Shown: positions 37,001 through 48,727 of the stretch, piece after piece
How the letters are laid out: every line of letters begins with the position of its first letter
How positions within the stretch are numbered: position 1 is the stretch's first letter
DNA from: Artemisia argyi
Lineage: Eukaryota; Streptophyta; Magnoliopsida; Asterales; Asteraceae
Direction: 5' to 3'
Assembly: GCA_030686995.1 (NCBI GenBank)
Contig: JARVZY010002402.1
Coordinates: 620,001-684,000, forward strand
DNA: 64,000 nt
Position numbers and translations under genes: made by a program
Notes under the pieces: generated by a model
The model's input: only the letters and a program-made list of their open reading frames with translations
What the model was told of the DNA's origin: nothing
The model's database searches: none

Positions 37001-39802
37001 TTCCGCTTTATGAAGTATTTGTGGAGACGGAGAGGGTGAAGGATCGTCATTTAACAATCTTTCAAGGAGAAGAATGTCCCCCTCCGGGTCAAGATAGTTT
37101 TCATCAACTCCATCGGGAATTGAGCTATCTTGAGCAAGAAAAGCCTCGAGCTCTTCCAAAAGGAAGTCACCTCCCTCAAACGGAGTGAGGGAAGGGGAAG
37201 AGTCGGAAATGATCGGGTCAGTAGAAAGACTGCCACTGGATGAGAAACCAAGGACTTCTTGGGATGATTCCTCCGACGCAATATCGATGATGTCAATACG
37301 GTTAACCGTTTCAGCGTCATAATTGGAAGAATATCTTGAAGTCTGATCAAGATTGAATGTTATGGCTTCGCCACCAACACGTAGAGTGATTTCTTCTTCG
37401 AATACATCGATTAAAGCACGACCCGTTCTTAAGAATCCTCTCCCGAGAATGAGAGGGACTCGTGGGTCAGCATCGAAATCAACAATCACGAAATCTGCCG
37501 GAAAGTGGAACTTTCCTACTTTCACAAAGATATCTTCGGCAATGCCGAGAGGACGGGATATGGTACGGTCTGCAAGCTCGAGTGTCATGCAGGTCGGAGT
37601 GAGAGTAGGAAGTGAGAGTCTTTTCCAGACTGTGTAAGGCATCAGGTTAATGCTTGCGCCAAGATCGGCCAAGGCAAAGCATTCAACCATCCCAGGGAAA
37701 ATACATGGAATGAGAAATTTCCCGGGATCTCCAAGCTTTTCGGGAAGCTTTTTCAAGAGCACTGCTGAGCAATGCTCGTTAAGAGGAGTTTTTGCCATCT
37801 CACACAATTTTTCTTTGTTGCTTATCAGATTTTTGATTGTTGAAGCAAACTTAGGCATGAGAAGAAGAGCGTCCGCGAAGCTAATATCAAAGTGTAATTC
37901 TTGGAAAATTTGATAAAATTTTTCCATCTGATGGTTAGCTTTTTCGCGGTTCTTTTGTTCAGTCACTCGTGAAGGATATGGAATTGACGGCTTAGGGTTA
38001 TTCTTTGAGATTTCATCAGGACACACAGGAGGATCAAATACAACTTTCGGCTTACGAGCCGGGACCGGGACAACTTGAGGGTGGACGTTGTTGGTACCTC
38101 CGTTATTAGTAGGAAGTACCTTGTCCGTAGTGACCTCAGGTTCACGTTCCGCTACCTTAGGAGGAGAAGAAGAGGTAGAGGGAATCGAGGGTCCATTGTA
38201 TGACACCCCACTTCGGGTAGTGATCGCCTTGACATCGCCCCTCGGGTTAGCGATCGTGTTGCTCGGTAGTGTACCAGAGCTCGAGGGTCGATCATTTAAA
38301 GACTTCTGAAGATCAGAGATCGTCTTGATCAATAACCGATTCGTTTCCTCTTGTGCTTTCATGAATTGCTTAATTTCAGCATCTGAGGAAGACGGGGGTG
38401 GAACAACGTTTTGATTTTGAACAGGGGGATTTTGAACACGGTTGTTTTGAAAATTCCCTTGGTTTTGATTGTTGTTACCCTGAAAAGTGTTTCTCTGATT
38501 GAAATTACCCTGATTGTAATTCCCTTGATTCTGGTTTCTTTGAAAATTTCCTTGAAAACCTTGGTTTTGATTGCCATTTTGAAAATTGTTTTGATTAAAC
38601 TGGCCTTGATTTTGGTTCGGGTTTTGGAAATTTGAGTTTTGACCTTGGTTAAAATTCTGATTCGTGTTACGGTTTTGGTTTTGGTTAAAACCTGGAGGTC
38701 CGAGAAAATTGTTGGAACGATAGCTTAAGAGATTACGGTCCCCTTGCGGTTGGTAAGAGTTACCTCCCGTGTTGTAGGAACCGTTAGCAGCATAAACGTT
38801 CTCTTGAGAAAATTCAGCAGTAGCTGGACACTCGGAATACAGATGTGGGCCCCCACAAGTTTCACAACTTCGGGCCACGGCTTTCACTTGTTGATTTTGA
38901 GCCTGATGTTGTATCGTTTGGTTCATTCTCAACACAGCCGTAGAAATATCATCCATCTTTTTGGTAAGAGCGATTATTTCAGGAGATGATGATGATGAGG
39001 GAGTAACGGAATGACATGACGCTTCCCTCTCCGCAGAGGAATCCCAAAAGTTATGATGGGCAGTCATGTTCTCGATTAGGTCATAGCACTCCTCGGGACG
39101 CCTTTTCATAAAGGTCCCACCAGCAGCAGCATTGAGAATGTCTCGGTGCCTCAATGTTAGACCATTATAGAAGGTATCTATTATGGTAACTTGTAACATA
39201 TTGTGGTTAGGGCACCGATCAATGGCTAGCTTATAACGTTCCCATGCCTCAAAAAGAGACTCATCGGGAAGTTGCCGGAAGTTGCTGATATCATTACGTA
39301 ACTTGGTAACCATGGATGGTGGAAAATATTTTGCTAAAAACTTGGTTACCATTTCATTAAAGGTACGAATAGAATTCTTTGGAAGTCGGTCAAACCATGC
39401 AGTGGCATGATGAGCGAGAGAATAAGGGAAGAGGTACAGCCGAAGGGCATCATCGGTGACACCATGCTGTTTCATGCTTTGGGTGACCGTAAGATATTTG
39501 TCAAGATGCTTGTTGGCATCGTCACCCGGTAATCCATGAAATTGACACGAATTCTGGACTTGTTGGATCATGTGATGCTTGAGGCCAAAGTCCGCGGCCC
39601 CAATAGTGAGTGGTGCAATAGGCCCACCCCGCCCTTGCATGGTAGGCTGGCACAGCTCCTCCATCGTTCGGAGATCGGGAGCTGGCTCATCAGGGGGTGG
39701 TAATAGTGGTGGTGGCCCGGCGGCCATTTCGGTTTCTGTGTTAGAACGTAGCTCGGGTACGTCTTTCTGTTTTTTATTCTTTGCTTGAGACCGAGTGCGC
39801 AT
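34049..39802 (-). CDS. Athila gag-pol polyprotein, 1,917 residues, uninterrupted
   Basis: Gag core at residues ~80-260 ([14 protein letters not shown]). CX2CX3HX4C knuckle at ~315 ([13 protein letters not shown]). Gln/Asn-rich segment ~365-465. Protease ~690-800, with [11 protein letters not shown] at the catalytic Asp and ILGRGFL at its end. Reverse transcriptase ~1020-1240, with [28 protein letters not shown] and FMDD at ~1191. RNase H from [13 protein letters not shown] (~1339) with the TDHSALKYL block. Integrase zinc region (GGHH...CDACQ), then DDE core: D in WGIDFMGPF (~1624), D in ISDRGTH (~1683) and E in GQVEVSNR (~1718), the D-D spacing to Glu being 35. C-terminal GPF-type domain near 1850. 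All catalytic motifs are intact and no stop occurs. The start MRTRSQ is typical of Athila gag. The protein is cleaved into particle proteins and enzymes that copy and integrate the element. Confidence 0.95.
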   Translation of the reverse strand: MRTRSQAKNKKQKDVPELRSNTETEMAAGPPPLLPPPDEPAPDLRTMEELCQPTMQGRGGPIAPLTIGAADFGLKHHMIQQVQNSCQFHGLPGDDANKHLDKYLTVTQSMKQHGVTDDALRLYLFPYSLAHHATAWFDRLPKNSIRTFNEMVTKFLAKYFPPSMVTKLRNDISNFRQLPDESLFEAWERYKLAIDRCPNHNMLQVTIIDTFYNGLTLRHRDILNAAAGGTFMKRRPEECYDLIENMTAHHNFWDSSAEREASCHSVTPSSSSSPEIIALTKKMDDISTAVLRMNQTIQHQAQNQQVKAVARSCETCGGPHLYSECPATAEFSQENVYAANGSYNTGGNSYQPQGDRNLLSYRSNNFLGPPGFNQNQNRNTNQNFNQGQNSNFQNPNQNQGQFNQNNFQNGNQNQGFQGNFQRNQNQGNYNQGNFNQRNTFQGNNNQNQGNFQNNRVQNPPVQNQNVVPPPSSSDAEIKQFMKAQEETNRLLIKTISDLQKSLNDRPSSSGTLPSNTIANPRGDVKAITTRSGVSYNGPSIPSTSSSPPKVAEREPEVTTDKVLPTNNGGTNNVHPQVVPVPARKPKVVFDPPVCPDEISKNNPKPSIPYPSRVTEQKNREKANHQMEKFYQIFQELHFDISFADALLLMPKFASTIKNLISNKEKLCEMAKTPLNEHCSAVLLKKLPEKLGDPGKFLIPCIFPGMVECFALADLGASINLMPYTVWKRLSLPTLTPTCMTLELADRTISRPLGIAEDIFVKVGKFHFPADFVIVDFDADPRVPLILGRGFLRTGRALIDVFEEEITLRVGGEAITFNLDQTSRYSSNYDAETVNRIDIIDIASEESSQEVLGFSSSGSLSTDPIISDSSPSLTPFEGGDFLLEELEAFLAQDSSIPDGVDENYLDPEGDILLLERLLNDDPSPSPSPQILHKAEVKNVEITEDFPEVELKDLPPHLEYAFLEGDNKLPVIIAKDLKDEEKTALLKVLKSNKQAIAWKLSDIKGISPNFCTHKILMEDDFKPAVQHQRRVNPKIHEVIKQEVLKLLDAGLIYPISDSPWVSPIHCVPKKGGITVVTNEDNELIPTRLVTGWRVCIDYRKLNEATRKDHFPLPFMDQMLERLAGNEYYCFLDGFSGYFQIPIDPQDQEKTTFTCPYGTFAYRRMPFGLCNAPGTFQRCMMSIFSDMIGKTMEVFMDDFSVIGDSFQTCLSHLEQMLKRCKETNLSLNWEKSHFMVKEGIVLGHKISKNGIEVDRAKIDVIAKLPHPTTVKGVRSFLGHAGFYRRFIQDFSKIARPMTHLLEKDAPFIFSPECIEAFETLKKKLTEAPILVAPDWDQPFELMCDASDFAIGAVLGQRKAKYFQPIHYASKTMTEAQGHYTTTEKELLAVVYAFEKFRSYLILTKCVVYTDHSALKYLFAKQDAKPRLLRWVLLLQEFDIIIRDKKGAENLAADHLSRLENPHQDVSEKKEINETFPLETLNAVAFRGDSTTPWFADFANYHAGNFIVKGLTSQQKKKFFKDVKHYFWDDPFLFKICADQVIRRCVYGQEATDILKACHAGPTGGHHSPNYTAKKVFDSGFYWPTIYKDAHELVKACDACQRHGNISQKNEMPQNAIQVCEIFDVWGIDFMGPFPSSHGNKYILVAVDYLSKWVEAKALPTNDARVVVKFLKSLFARFGTPRAIISDRGTHFCNDQFAKVMLKYGVTHRLSTAYHPQTSGQVEVSNRGIKRILERTVGENRASWSDKLDDALWAFRTAYKTPIGCTPYKLVYGKACHLPIELEHKAYWALKHANYDLHKAGDHRKVQINELNELRDQAYENSLIYKEKTKKIHDSKIKNRVFNVGDRVLLFNSRLKIFSGKLKTRWTGPFTIAKVYPYGTVELSQPEGPNFKVNGHRLKHYFGEDTPPMVVPDLQTFPMDQ

Positions 39803-40346
39803 GCACTAAAAACAATTTTTCAACACAAGTTCGAGGCAAAACCACAGTGAACTTAAACCAATAATCACAAGTGAGCAACTTCTTTGAAAAAGGTACACTA
39901 CTCACAGGGATACAAAGGCAAGTTTTAATCTTAAGTTTGGGAACTTATTATGGGTTTATTATTTGATTTTTGAAAAACTGCTTTAGGCTTATGGGTGTGT
40001 GTGCAGAAAACTTGGGAAATATTTTTGGAACTGATTCGTTAACCGAAATCGTCCCTTTAAGATTACTCGCAGGCTGGCGGGAGGAAGTAAATAGGTTCCC
40101 TCTTCAGTTCGCAATTTAATGTCAGAACTTACCTTAAACCAACTGTTTCAGGTTGTAATCTTAAAGAACACGAAGTAATTTAACTTCACAGTTTGCTTTT
40201 GATTGTTTTTAATTTTTTTGGTGTTTCTCAACACTTCAGGAAAAGTGTTAATGAACGTTTTTGATATGATTATGTTTTAAAAAACTTTTTACAGGGAGGG
40301 TTTTGAAACCACTAAACTTAAAACGATTTTAAAACACGCAACAACC
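39803..40346 (-). promoter_or_regulatory. Athila leader between primer binding site and gag start
   Basis: About 540 bp, non-coding. It is the expected location of dimerisation and packaging signals. I could not identify a defined motif. Confidence 0.5.
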
Positions 40347-40364
40347 TCCCCGGCAGCGGCGCCA
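40347..40364 (-). other. Athila primer binding site (tRNA-Asp type)
   Basis: Minus-strand TGGCGCCGCTGCCGGGG, five bases after the LTR, matches the site complementary to the tRNA-Asp 3' end used by Athila elements, with one change from the usual GCCGTTGCC. Confidence 0.8.
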
Positions 40365-40369
40365 AATTT

Positions 40370-43300
40370 TGATTGAGCCCGAACCGTCTTATTATTATTG
40401 ACCAAGATCAACAAGTCAAAGACAGCCTAGAATCAATACTCCGGTGATAGTATAGTGTATTCCCGGGTCGTTAAAGTCCCGACGAGATTGAAATGGTGCT
40501 TTTGGAATCGTTTATGAGAAAGTGGCACTGAGGACAGTAGCCAGATGATGTAGGAATGATATTGCTACTGTTATTTTGGTATTGACAAACAGATATAATA
40601 TTCACAATAATCAGATACCAGATATATGCACAAATTGACAATTAAGAACACGTATCGGACTGGAAAAGTGGGTTTTTGGTAATTATGAAACTACAGGGGG
40701 TGCTTTTGACACTTTTCAAAACTTGAAATTAAAAATGAAAAAAAGAAATGATAAAAGTGATTAAAATAATATTAAACTATTATTTAATTAATTAAACTAT
40801 TTAAAATCTAAATTAAAATCTAATTTAAATAAACTAAAAATGACAAATGATTTAAATTATACTAAAAATTAACAAAAATATTTTCTAAACCTAAATTAGA
40901 ACTTGAAGAAAGTATAAAAAATTAAAAATAATATTTTTGTCTTTTTGTGGTTTAGTTATTAATTAAAAACTATTTAACTTAATTAAACTATATAAACTAC
41001 TTTTAATTTATATTAATACTAAATTAACTTAGAAAATTACAAGAAAATTTATAAAAGTACTTAACTATTATAGTAATCCTAAAAAATTATAAAAACTCTA
41101 AAATTATGTTTTAAGATTAAACAACTAATTATTTATCTATTAATTAACTTAAATCTATTTTAAACAAATAAAATAAGAAAACTAGAAAATGAACAGTAGA
41201 ATCTCAAAATTTATTTTCTAAAAACTTATTATACTATATTAGAACTAGAAAAATTATAAAAACTAGATTTAACCTTAGAAAAACTAATTAAGCTATTTAA
41301 TATTTAATATTAATTAATAATAAGGAAAGTTAAAATTAAATCTAATTAGCACTAAATGACAAAATAAAAATCTGAAAAATTTATTATAACTACTTTAATA
41401 TATGAGGTATTTAATAAAAATATAAAAATACTAGTTACTTAATTAAAATCTAAAAATGAAAATTAAACTTAAATGGAATTAAATAGAAACTATCACTTAT
41501 TTTAAAACTAATTTTTTTTGGATTTTTCTTTTACAGGACTACTAAACACCTTAAAATGATAAACTTTTATGAAAACACTTGTTGAAATAGCTTATAAATA
41601 AGCTGTTACACCCCTTTGTATCAAACAGTTGACTTTGGTTGACTGTTTGGTCAATCTGGGTCAAATGGCCTTGGGTGGGGTCCACAAAGGTTAAAACAGA
41701 TGCAAACAAGCTAAGTACACTCAAATAAGCCAGATACAACTAATAAACAACACAAATAAGCTGAATAAGCAAAATTAAGCACTTAACTAAAAAGGGACTG
41801 GGTCAGAATTGGGACAAACTTGAGAAGAGAATCTAGGTGGGGTCCACTGGATCCTAGGTCAAACCAAGGGTCAAATGTGATACCCTGGTAGGAGGGGGGT
41901 TGGGAAAAACTGTTTAGGAGGTGTGGGGCCTACTGGGTTGGTCACAAAACACCACCAAAGTGGTGGTGTTGAGGTGGTGACTGGGTGAGCAGGGCACAAG
42001 CTTGCCCTGCAGTTGTCTTTGAGGTTGAATGGCACTCAGAAGAAATTTTCTAATTATGAAATGAAAGCAATTTCTCAAACTTGAGTTGGTAAAGAACTAA
42101 AACTCCAATTTTCACAATACCAATTAAATCACAAAATTCAGAAATCCATGAGTAAGTTTGGTGAAAACTGGGAATGGGTAACTTTGACTTTTTAAGAAAT
42201 TTTGAACTAGTTGACTTTTATGGATTTCTAAGCTATATTACTGAATGATTTAAGTTAGTTAAGCTATACTAGGACTAAATTAAGCTAGAACTATTCAAAT
42301 TAAGCTAAGGTGAGGGTTCTTGGACACCAACTGTGTAACAGTTGGTTACAAACTAATGGTGTGAGTGATTTTGACTTTTACCTTGTATATTACCTAAAGA
42401 GAATGATTGACTGAGCTTATATTACCCTATGTTACTATTATGAAACACAAATTTACCCTAAAACTCAGTTAAGCTCACTGAGCAAACCTGAACCAAACAC
42501 CCTCTTTGAAAACAGATTTTTGTGATTTCCACTACAAATTGGTGATTGAGATCCCAATACAGATTTAAAAGCTTATAACACTATTTATTGAAACCATAGA
42601 AGCACAATTTAACAGCCATATCAGTATGAATCATATAAATGACAATTATACTAATTTCACTTTGAAATCAAGATTTTAAACTACAACTAATTTTAACAAC
42701 CAACTTAACTAAATTATGCTAGATTATAACTAAATTCTACCAATTGATTACACAAGAACAAGTTTGACACAGATAAGAACAAGCAATCTATAATCTAACT
42801 ATGGATCATGAATTTAGTGGAAAGTTAAAAATAAAACAATTCTTACATTCAACCCCTAGCTGAACAAGGGGTTTTCTCCACAGTTGCCTATCTTTAAATA
42901 GGCAATATCAAACTCAATCCAATTCCCCAATGTGCTTAGAACCTGAAACAATCATTAAACACAAAACAGTTGACCATCATTGACTTTTTTATTTTTTTGT
43001 TTTCTCTCTACTAGTTCTGAGTTTTAGCAGTCTCTAAAGCTTAAACAAGCTTAAGGGAGCTTATATGAGCTAAGAGTCCAATATATAAGGCTTACAAATA
43101 TAACAACTGAACAATGTGAAAACTTGAAATATGATTGAAATTGCAATAGATGTGATAACAAAGGAACCTTAAAATTAATAACTTAAAACAAGTTACAATA
43201 CATTAAAAACAAGGTTACCACTGCTTAATAGCTTGGGTGTACCATAAAATTGAGAATTGAAATAATACGACATTAACTACAACTATATTAACTAACTACT

Positions 43301-44412
43301 CTTCCTTTAGCATCCATCTTCTATTTATAGCCCTCAATTAGGGTTCACCACTGCATTTCAATCATTTCCCACCTTTTTGTTCCATCTTTGGTCCACTGAT
43401 TGAGCTCCACGTATTTTGGCGGGAAAACCTGCTTTTGCAGCTTATATCTGATACACGCAAAGGAGGGGGGTAGCATTTATTGTGGGGGGTCATGGGTAGG
43501 TATAGGGAGGTGGGAGCAATTATTGTGGGGGGTAGTAGCTTGTGATTGGAGGAGAGGGGAGGTCGACTGCAAGTGGTGGTGGTGTGTGTGTGTGTGTCTG
43601 CGAGGGAAGGGAAGGGGTAGTTTGAGTTTGACCGGGGTTGACCTGGGGGTGGGCTAGTTTGTAACTGGGCTTAGGATGGGCTTGTGTTTGTAACTGGGTT
43701 TTGGATTTAGGGAATTGGATTTGGTTTATATTTGGTCCGGTTTGGCTTTTATTGAAATTTCAAGGATCACTTTTGTAATTTAGGCAAAGATGAGGGGCTG
43801 TTTGTGGTATTTTTCCAATTTCATCACAAGGACCAAACTTGCCAATATTGAATAACACACGGGTATTTTTAATAAATTTCATTTTTTTATTACCCGGGGA
43901 CCTTTTCTGTAAATTCACCAACTCCAGGGACCATTCTTGTAATTTTCTGAATTTGTGAAGGGTTAAACCTGTAAATATCAAATGTTAACACAAAGGACCA
44001 ATTTTGTCATTTTAGAATAGTATAAGGTTTATTTTGAATATTTTCTTATTTTTAAACCTTAGGGACTAATTTTGACACTTTTCCAAAGTTGAGGGACCAT
44101 AGTTGTAATTTTATGATTTTTAACTTCAAAGGACTTTTCCTAACAACTTATGAATCCCAAGGACCTTTTATGATATTTTTACAAGTTTTGAGTGACCAGG
44201 GACTAGTTTTGCCAATTTATGAAACTTGAGGGACTGAAACTGCCAATTATGCAAACTTTGTACGTTTTTCATTTGTTTTTGCATATTTTGTGTTTGAAAC
44301 ATATAAAACACACCTCTAAGATATTTTAAGCATTTTGATACATATTCGGGTGTTTTTGTATGTTTTGGCAGCTCAGATTGGTATAAAATGATGAGTATTT
44401 ACACACTCATCA
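40370..44412 (-). repeat. 5' LTR of the Athila element (4,043 bp)
   Basis: Same length as the 3' LTR and adjoining the primer binding site, so this is the transcribing copy. TATA box at 43323-43330 (minus CTATAAAT). Short open frames inside it occur identically in the other LTR and have no protein signature, so I do not call them genes. Confidence 0.95.
43323..43330 (-). promoter_or_regulatory. TATA box of the Athila 5' LTR
   Basis: Minus-strand GGGCTATAAATAGAAG is a strong plant TATA context and defines the U3/R region. Transcription would start about 30 bp further, near 43290. Confidence 0.6.
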
Positions 44413-44503
44413 AAGACTACAACCACAACCTCTTCTACTAAGAATGAAGAGTCAAAGAATTCTCCATAAGAAACTTTTTGTTCCAGTTACAGGTCGAGGA
44501 TAA
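44413..44503 (+). pseudogene. C-terminal tail of the MULE transposase, beyond the Athila insertion
   Basis: The frame broken at 28777 by the Athila insertion resumes after the duplicated AAGAC with a basic, Gln-rich tail including RMKSQRILHKKLF and a stop at 44501-44503. Tails with 'KSQR...KLF' are common at the ends of plant MURA proteins. This fixes the Athila insertion as inside the last coding exon. Confidence 0.7.
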
Positions 44504-45228
44504 GTTTGGAGAATGAAATAGTCTTGGATTAAATTCCTTCAAGACTTTGTTAGCACATATTTTAGGAAATTTGTATTTTGTGCTAAAACTTATAACTACT
44601 ATGATCTAAATTAAGTGTGTAAGTAGTAAGAAACTGATATAGTGTTGCACATTATGACACTATTGTGCCCTATTTTGTCCACTGAAGGGCCTAGTTAGTT
44701 AATGTAACAAGATGGTAAGAACCTGATATAGTGCTGCACTTGATGTCACTATATATGCTAGCCTATTTTGTCCATGGAAAATGCATATTATGGAACAAGT
44801 TTTAGTGTTCTGGATGTAACAATGTAAAGTGTTGATGCACTAAGAATGGTTGTTATGAAAGAACACATGTAGTTCAATGAAGCTTTCTTCTTTAAAAATT
44901 GTTATACTTTGTAAATGTAGTGAAGTATTTACTGAACCATTATTACTTGTTAAATGGTATATGACTGAACAAATATGATGCACTACTGTCATGAACACAA
45001 TAACCACATATCATGCTTTAATTACTGAGTAGCACTACATGTTATATGACTAAACATATATGATGTAGTGTAGTTTTTCCTGAACCCATATTACTTGTTA
45101 AATGGTACCACAAAAATACAACCACATATCATTCTTTCATTACTAAAAGAAACTTAAAAACATGAATGGTTGATTACACTACATAACCCACATAACATCC
45201 TGATGAACACAAAATACAACAAATTCAC
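44504..45228. other. MULE intergenic region between convergent gene ends
   Basis: AT-rich and non-coding. It holds imperfect duplications: CTGATATAGTG-TGCAC (44634 and 44712) with CCTATTTTGTCCA, and a block with ATTACTTGTTAAATGGTA (44940 and 45088). Both genes' 3' ends point here, as in the intergenic region of MuDR. Confidence 0.5.
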
Positions 45229-45774
45229 CTATTTGAAACCGTCTAAACTTACTTTTTTTAAGGATACAACAATGAGACATACAATCAACACAATTATCAA
45301 ACCAAATACAACAAACAAAAAACTGTCATGCACTTTTGCCTTGGACTTGAAAGCATTCAATTCTTGGTAAATTACTTCTAATGAAACATCTTCACTAGCC
45401 TTATTCACTGTCATACCACCATATTGGTTGGATAGCTGCACCTCCAATTGTTTGTTCTCCTCATGTAGATTGTATAATAGGTCTTTATAGTACTCATAAG
45501 GTAATTCTTCATCAAGAAAACCATACACCTCACATTTCTAAAGAGCATTAACATGAACAAAATTAGAAAACAAAAATCTAACAATTTTTGATAAAGAGTG
45601 TTACTGGTAACTTATCCTTGTTGGACAACCCTTGAATCATCGACCTGGGTTCAAGGGAATCCACGAAACTTGATCATAAATTGGAATCTTACAATTATAA
45701 AGCGTTTTAAGACAGATTTTTTCAGGAGTATAGAATCTTCATTTTGAACGACATGAAGAAATTGATGAACGCAT
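45229..45774 (-). pseudogene. GRF-type zinc-finger protein with C-terminal membrane segment, in the MULE
   Basis: Two exons on the minus strand. Exon 1 (45774 to about 45605) starts MRSSISSC, reads RFYTPEKICLK and then the GRF finger: CKIPIYDQVSW followed by NPGRRFKGCP. Exon 2 (45537-45229) begins KCEVYGFLDEELP, giving the last Cys, then a coiled-coil-like stretch (YYKDLLYNLHEENKQLEVQL) and a hydrophobic C-terminal segment (FLFVVFGLIIVLIVCLIVV). The intron has a clean acceptor (TTTAG) but the best donor (CCA/GTAAC) is out of phase by one base, and a TGA stops exon 1 at 45739-45741. Plant GRF proteins bind nucleic acid; many short plant copies share this coiled-coil plus membrane tail. It runs convergently to the transposase. 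Its role in the element is unknown. Confidence 0.75.
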
Positions 45775-45980
45775 AATGCAAATGAATTTTTTTAGAACGA
45801 ATTGAAGACGGATGTAGGTTTTTTATTTAATTGATTGATTAGGGTTTATGTTTACTAGGTTCGTCTGCTATGGAGACATATAAAGAGGGAAGAAAAAAAG
45901 GCTTTCCAATTTATTAAAAGGGAATGAACAGCGTGGAGACATGATGACTGGGCACGCAACAGGTACACCTGGACACAACA

Positions 45981-46109
45981 GTTGGGAGGGTGAGATATTA
46001 CCCAGAAAAGACAATTAACAAATCAAATGTGCTCAAAAGAAATTTTTTTTGTTCGATACCCTTAAAAGCAAACGATGACAAGTATGATACTTTTTTTAAT
46101 CATTTGCCC
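45981..46109 (-). repeat. Right terminal inverted repeat of the MULE
   Basis: The reverse complement starts GGGCAAATGATTAAAA and follows the left terminus block by block, apart from a 14-bp extra segment (TTTGCTTTTAAGGG) after GTCATCG and small substitutions. It is the promoter end of the convergent GRF gene. Confidence 0.9.
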
Positions 46110-46118
46110 AAGATTAAA

Positions 46119-46365
46119 TATATAAACAGATGAGCCCAAAAACAGGACCTCACAAACCAGGGGACAAAATATACAAAAAACCTGAAGGGCAAGACTGACA
46201 CCAATCCGAGAACAGAAATATACAAATCCTACAAAAAAAATTAGGATAATAAGTAGAAGGGTCTCACGACCCAGCAATTCCAGTCCATCTTTAAATCTGA
46301 GCGAATATAAGCGGACATCCACAACTTAGCCAAACATTGGATACTAGGGAAAATGTCTTCATTCT
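46119..46365. other. Short non-coding spacer right of the MULE
   Basis: The original right flank of the MULE insertion. A-rich plus strand with no gene or repeat partner seen. Confidence 0.4.
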
Positions 46366-46858
46366 TGTAACAAATATGGTTTTAGCAGGTTAGTTAGACT
46401 TATAGCCTTGAGTTATCTAACTTTATTTGGTGTGGTTTGGGTGGATATATGGGTATTTGTGTGTTATTAGGTGATATTGTGTGATTAGTACTTGAGATTA
46501 GCACTAAATCCCTTTGCGTTAGTGGTTGTCATTGTGATTTTGGGAAATGTTGATTTTGAGAAAATTCATTTTGATCTCCTTTGTGGTAGAGAAATGGCTT
46601 ATGTAATTTTGGTGTTTTGTAGTTTTGCGTAATGAGTCTTCGTTCAAGTATTTGAGCGTTAGTAAGTTACGGGAAGGTTGTTTTCATGGGATATGTTTAT
46701 AGAGTGTGTGAAATTTTATTTTTAGAAACTTTATTTTGAAAATTAATATTTTCCGGTTTGTCGTAAAATTAAGGTTTATCGCGAAAGACGTTAGATTTCG
46801 TTATGGGAATACATAAATTCTGAAAAATATGAGGTTTTGAGTGTAATAAATAAATTTA

Positions 46859-46946
<88 letters not shown>

Positions 46947-47194
46947 GCGGCCGAATTTAGGGATAAGGGGGAAAAAGGAAACCAAATTTGATACCAAATA
47001 CAACTCTAAGGCTTAAGGGTTATCCAATATAATTATAAATACAAAATTAAAACTTCCCTACCCCTTTCTTTTGAGTACATGGTCGACCAAGAGGAGAGCA
47101 ACAAGAGAAAATTTTAGGGTTTTGTTTTTTACGCTAAAATCAAGATCAATGTATATTTTTAATACTAGTTTTCATGTAATTAATTAATTATTGT
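46366..47194 (+). repeat. Ty3/gypsy-type LTR fragment (plus orientation)
   Basis: Starts TGTAACAAATATGG and corresponds in reverse orientation to 4025-3300. Shared features are GGTTTTAGCAGGTTAG, a cell of GCACTAAATCCCTTTG, a TATA box (TTATAAATAC near 47034) and GGTCGACC at 47083. It contains an expanded TA run and is cut at 47194 by the Sirevirus LTR. Confidence 0.6.
46863..46942. repeat. (TA)n microsatellite, about 40 units
   Basis: An uninterrupted TA run inside the gypsy LTR fragment. The corresponding place in the copy at 3300-4025 has only a short AT stretch, so it expanded after divergence. A Tyr-Ile frame across it is an artefact. Confidence 0.95.
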
Positions 47195-48451
47195 TGTGGA
47201 AAACAAGAAGGGGGTTGAATAGTTTTACGTCTTTTTCGTTTTATTTGTTTTACAAAAGTTTGCTTCTAAAGAATAGACGTAAATTTCAAAACTCTTTAAT
47301 GCAAAAATATAGATACTAGTTTATTTACGATTTTCGTATAAACACTACTTATATATAATGTTGGGAAAGAATTTACAATTTCATATATCATATATAAGCA
47401 TATATATGTATATGTGTTTTAATAAGAGTTTATGTACTTGGTTTGTTTTTATAAAATTAATGTTATGAATGAATCCTAGTTTGATCTTTATGTGAAATCA
47501 ATATATGCAAAACACAAGCAATTATAATTATGTATGAAATGCTAACAAGTAAATAATCAAAGAGTGAGAGATGGGAAGATCAAACCGAGAGACAAAGGAT
47601 TTATAGTGGTTCGGCTACAAGGACACCTTCCTTGCCCTACTCCACTCCCCGAGTCACCTACTCGAGAGTTTTCTTCACTAGATCAATAACCTCCCTTATG
47701 GCGGAGAAAACCTTACACACCAAATTACACACCACAACTTCGTCACAACTTCTACACAACTTCTTCACACCAATCTCCTTCACACCAATTATTCTTCACA
47801 CCTTTCTACTTCACACCTATCTTCTTCACACCTTTCTACTTCCTAACTCTTGTTCTTCACGCCACTTGTTTCTTCACACCTTCACTACTTAGTTCTATCC
47901 ACTACTCCAAGATATATATTTCTTCACAACTTCTAGGCTTCAAGGTCTTTTCAACTTCAAGGCTTCAACTTCTTTGTCTTCACAACTAATCTCTACTTCA
48001 ATATACTACCACTTCTTATTTCTTCTATCACTAATCCTATGCACCTCTACTTCTTCACTTCTAGTACCACTTCACACCTTCAATAAATCTAGATCCTATA
48101 TCTAAATCTAGCAAACCAATGTATACACTATATTCACCAAAGAATGAATGATATACAAGATGAAATGATCAAACAACTTAGATAGCAAGATGATACTAAG
48201 TTGTAATACTTCTAGTCTTGATAAATAGAAGTATTCTTCTCTTTGCACTTGAGTGGATGAGGCTTTGGATCACTTGGAAACAAAGGCTTATGAATTATAT
48301 TATCAAAGGATTTTTAAGATGGAAATGGAGGTTTGAATCAGAAAGTTTTTGTGCAAAAAGGTAGGTAAAAATTCCAGATTTAAGTTGTATTTATAGGCAA
48401 AGATTTATGACAACTGGAGCGTTCCGGTCCCCTTAAATCATGGTCGGTCCC

Positions 48452-48727
48452 TGTTAGAAATGAAGCTGAGCGATATTTACGTGAATTGGAGTAGACAACT
48501 AGAATGCATAAAGCACAGGGACTACTAATGTAATATTGTAAAAGTTGTCTTTTGTAAGGCCTATAAATACCTCTCAAGGCTTCACTTGAGAGGTGTGGGT
48601 GTGCAACATAATTTATCATAATAAAAACATCTTTGTTTCACCTCACCTTCTCTCTACTTTCTCTCTCTAGAATAATGGCATATTTTGATCAACCTCGTCC
48701 TCCAGAAGGTGTTTCTTGGGTTCTACA
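48452..48727 (+). repeat. LTR1 of the rearranged element
   Basis: TGTTAGAAATGAAGCTGAG to GGGTTCTACA, 276 bp, with a TATA box (GCCTATAAATACC near 48559). It is followed directly by the inverted element B instead of a primer binding site. Confidence 0.85.

Larger units (their letters stand above)
28778..44412 (-). mobile_element. Complete Athila-type Ty3/gypsy retrotransposon
   Basis: Length 15,635 bp, with 4,043-bp LTRs at both ends and a perfect target duplication AAGAC (28773-28777 and 44413-44417). A primer binding site of tRNA-Asp type, an uninterrupted gag-pol frame and a polypurine tract are all present. RT signature FMDD, the gag zinc knuckle and the PBS place it in the Athila branch. 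No env-like frame lies after pol; instead there is a 1.2-kb repeat-rich region. The near-identity of the LTRs and the open frame suggest recent, possibly autonomous activity. It sits in the tail of the MULE transposase. Confidence 0.95.
24256..46109 (+). mobile_element. MuDR-like MULE, complete with nested Athila insertion
   Basis: Inverted termini of about 120 bp and a perfect 9-bp flanking duplication AAGATTAAA (24247-24255 and 46110-46118) define the element. Subtracting the 15.6-kb Athila insertion leaves about 6.2 kb. It carries a MURA-type transposase gene on the plus strand (broken) and a convergent GRF zinc-finger gene on the minus strand (also broken). Nine-bp duplications and long inverted termini are diagnostic of Mutator-like elements. 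Because both genes are interrupted, this copy is now non-autonomous. Confidence 0.9.

Noticed and set aside
46791..47003. Minus-strand frame dominated by Tyr-Ile repeats
   Set aside because: It is the translation of the TA microsatellite.
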